This document shows positions 5,911-5,964 of a stretch of 5,964 bases of DNA, piece after piece. Position 1 is the stretch's first letter. Every line of letters begins with the position of its first letter. Under the pieces are notes generated by a model. The model worked only from the letters and a program-made list of their open reading frames with translations, was not told where the DNA came from and searched no databases. The stretch spans positions 1 through 5,964 of the forward strand of contig DHXA01000149.1 of assembly GCA_002413455.1 (NCBI GenBank), given 5' to 3'. The stretch comes from Rhodanobacter sp. UBA5168. Its GTDB lineage: Bacteria > Pseudomonadota > Gammaproteobacteria > Xanthomonadales > Rhodanobacteraceae. A program made the position numbers and the translations under genes.

Positions 5911-5964
5911 CTATTGCATCGACCAGTCGAGGCCGCCGTCGTAATGAGCCATCGCGAGCTTGCT
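5911..5964 (-). CDS. Possible C-terminal tail of a gene cut by the right window edge
   Basis: On the minus strand, entering from the right edge, the frame reads SKLAMAHYDGGLDWSMQ and stops at TAG (5911-5913). The residue mix (DGGLDW, aromatic residues, few Arg or Pro) looks protein-like. The other two minus frames over the same bases give Arg/Pro/Ser/Ala-rich shadow-type peptides. It is on the same strand as the 610-residue gene, whose start follows after 194 bases. With only 17 codons an open frame by chance is quite possible, and I cannot name a family. Confidence 0.4.
   Translation of the reverse strand, partial: SKLAMAHYDGGLDWSMQ

Overview
This window is about 6 kb of GC-rich bacterial DNA with ordinary Proteobacteria-style gene architecture. 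It has clear Shine-Dalgarno sites, a lipoprotein signal, and short intergenic gaps between genes on both strands. The extended SDR reductase, the secreted alpha/beta hydrolase and the TPR lipoprotein resemble proteins I associate with Gammaproteobacteria such as Xanthomonadales (Rhodanobacteraceae). That placement is an impression from memory, not an alignment. No rRNA, tRNA, CRISPR array, transposase or attachment site was seen.

Layout. At 1-432 (+) is the 3' end of an NAD(P)-dependent extended SDR (epimerase / dihydroflavonol-reductase-like), cut by the window edge. It converges on two minus-strand genes: a TPR-repeat outer-membrane lipoprotein (573-1325) and, upstream of it, an exported serine alpha/beta hydrolase (1448-2401). 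A 186-base divergent intergenic region (2402-2587), holding overlapping short inverted repeats, separates the hydrolase from a plus-strand gene at 2588-3751. That gene encodes a fold-type III PLP enzyme that I recognise as beta-hydroxyaspartate aldolase (BhcC type, 387 aa, GTG start). It converges across a 9-bp hairpin on a large minus-strand gene of unknown function (3884-5716, 610 aa). At the right edge, a 17-residue minus-strand reading frame ending at 5911 may be the tail of a further gene.

How the genes fit together. The hydrolase and the TPR lipoprotein could be co-transcribed (122-base gap) and both act outside the cytoplasm. The aldolase is the best-identified gene. It would interconvert glycine plus glyoxylate and (2R,3S)-beta-hydroxyaspartate, but none of the other beta-hydroxyaspartate-cycle genes (bhcA, bhcB, bhcD) is in the window. 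It therefore looks like a stand-alone copy here. The 610-aa protein is the least explained item and the best candidate for something undescribed. Nothing in the window shows a complete new system.
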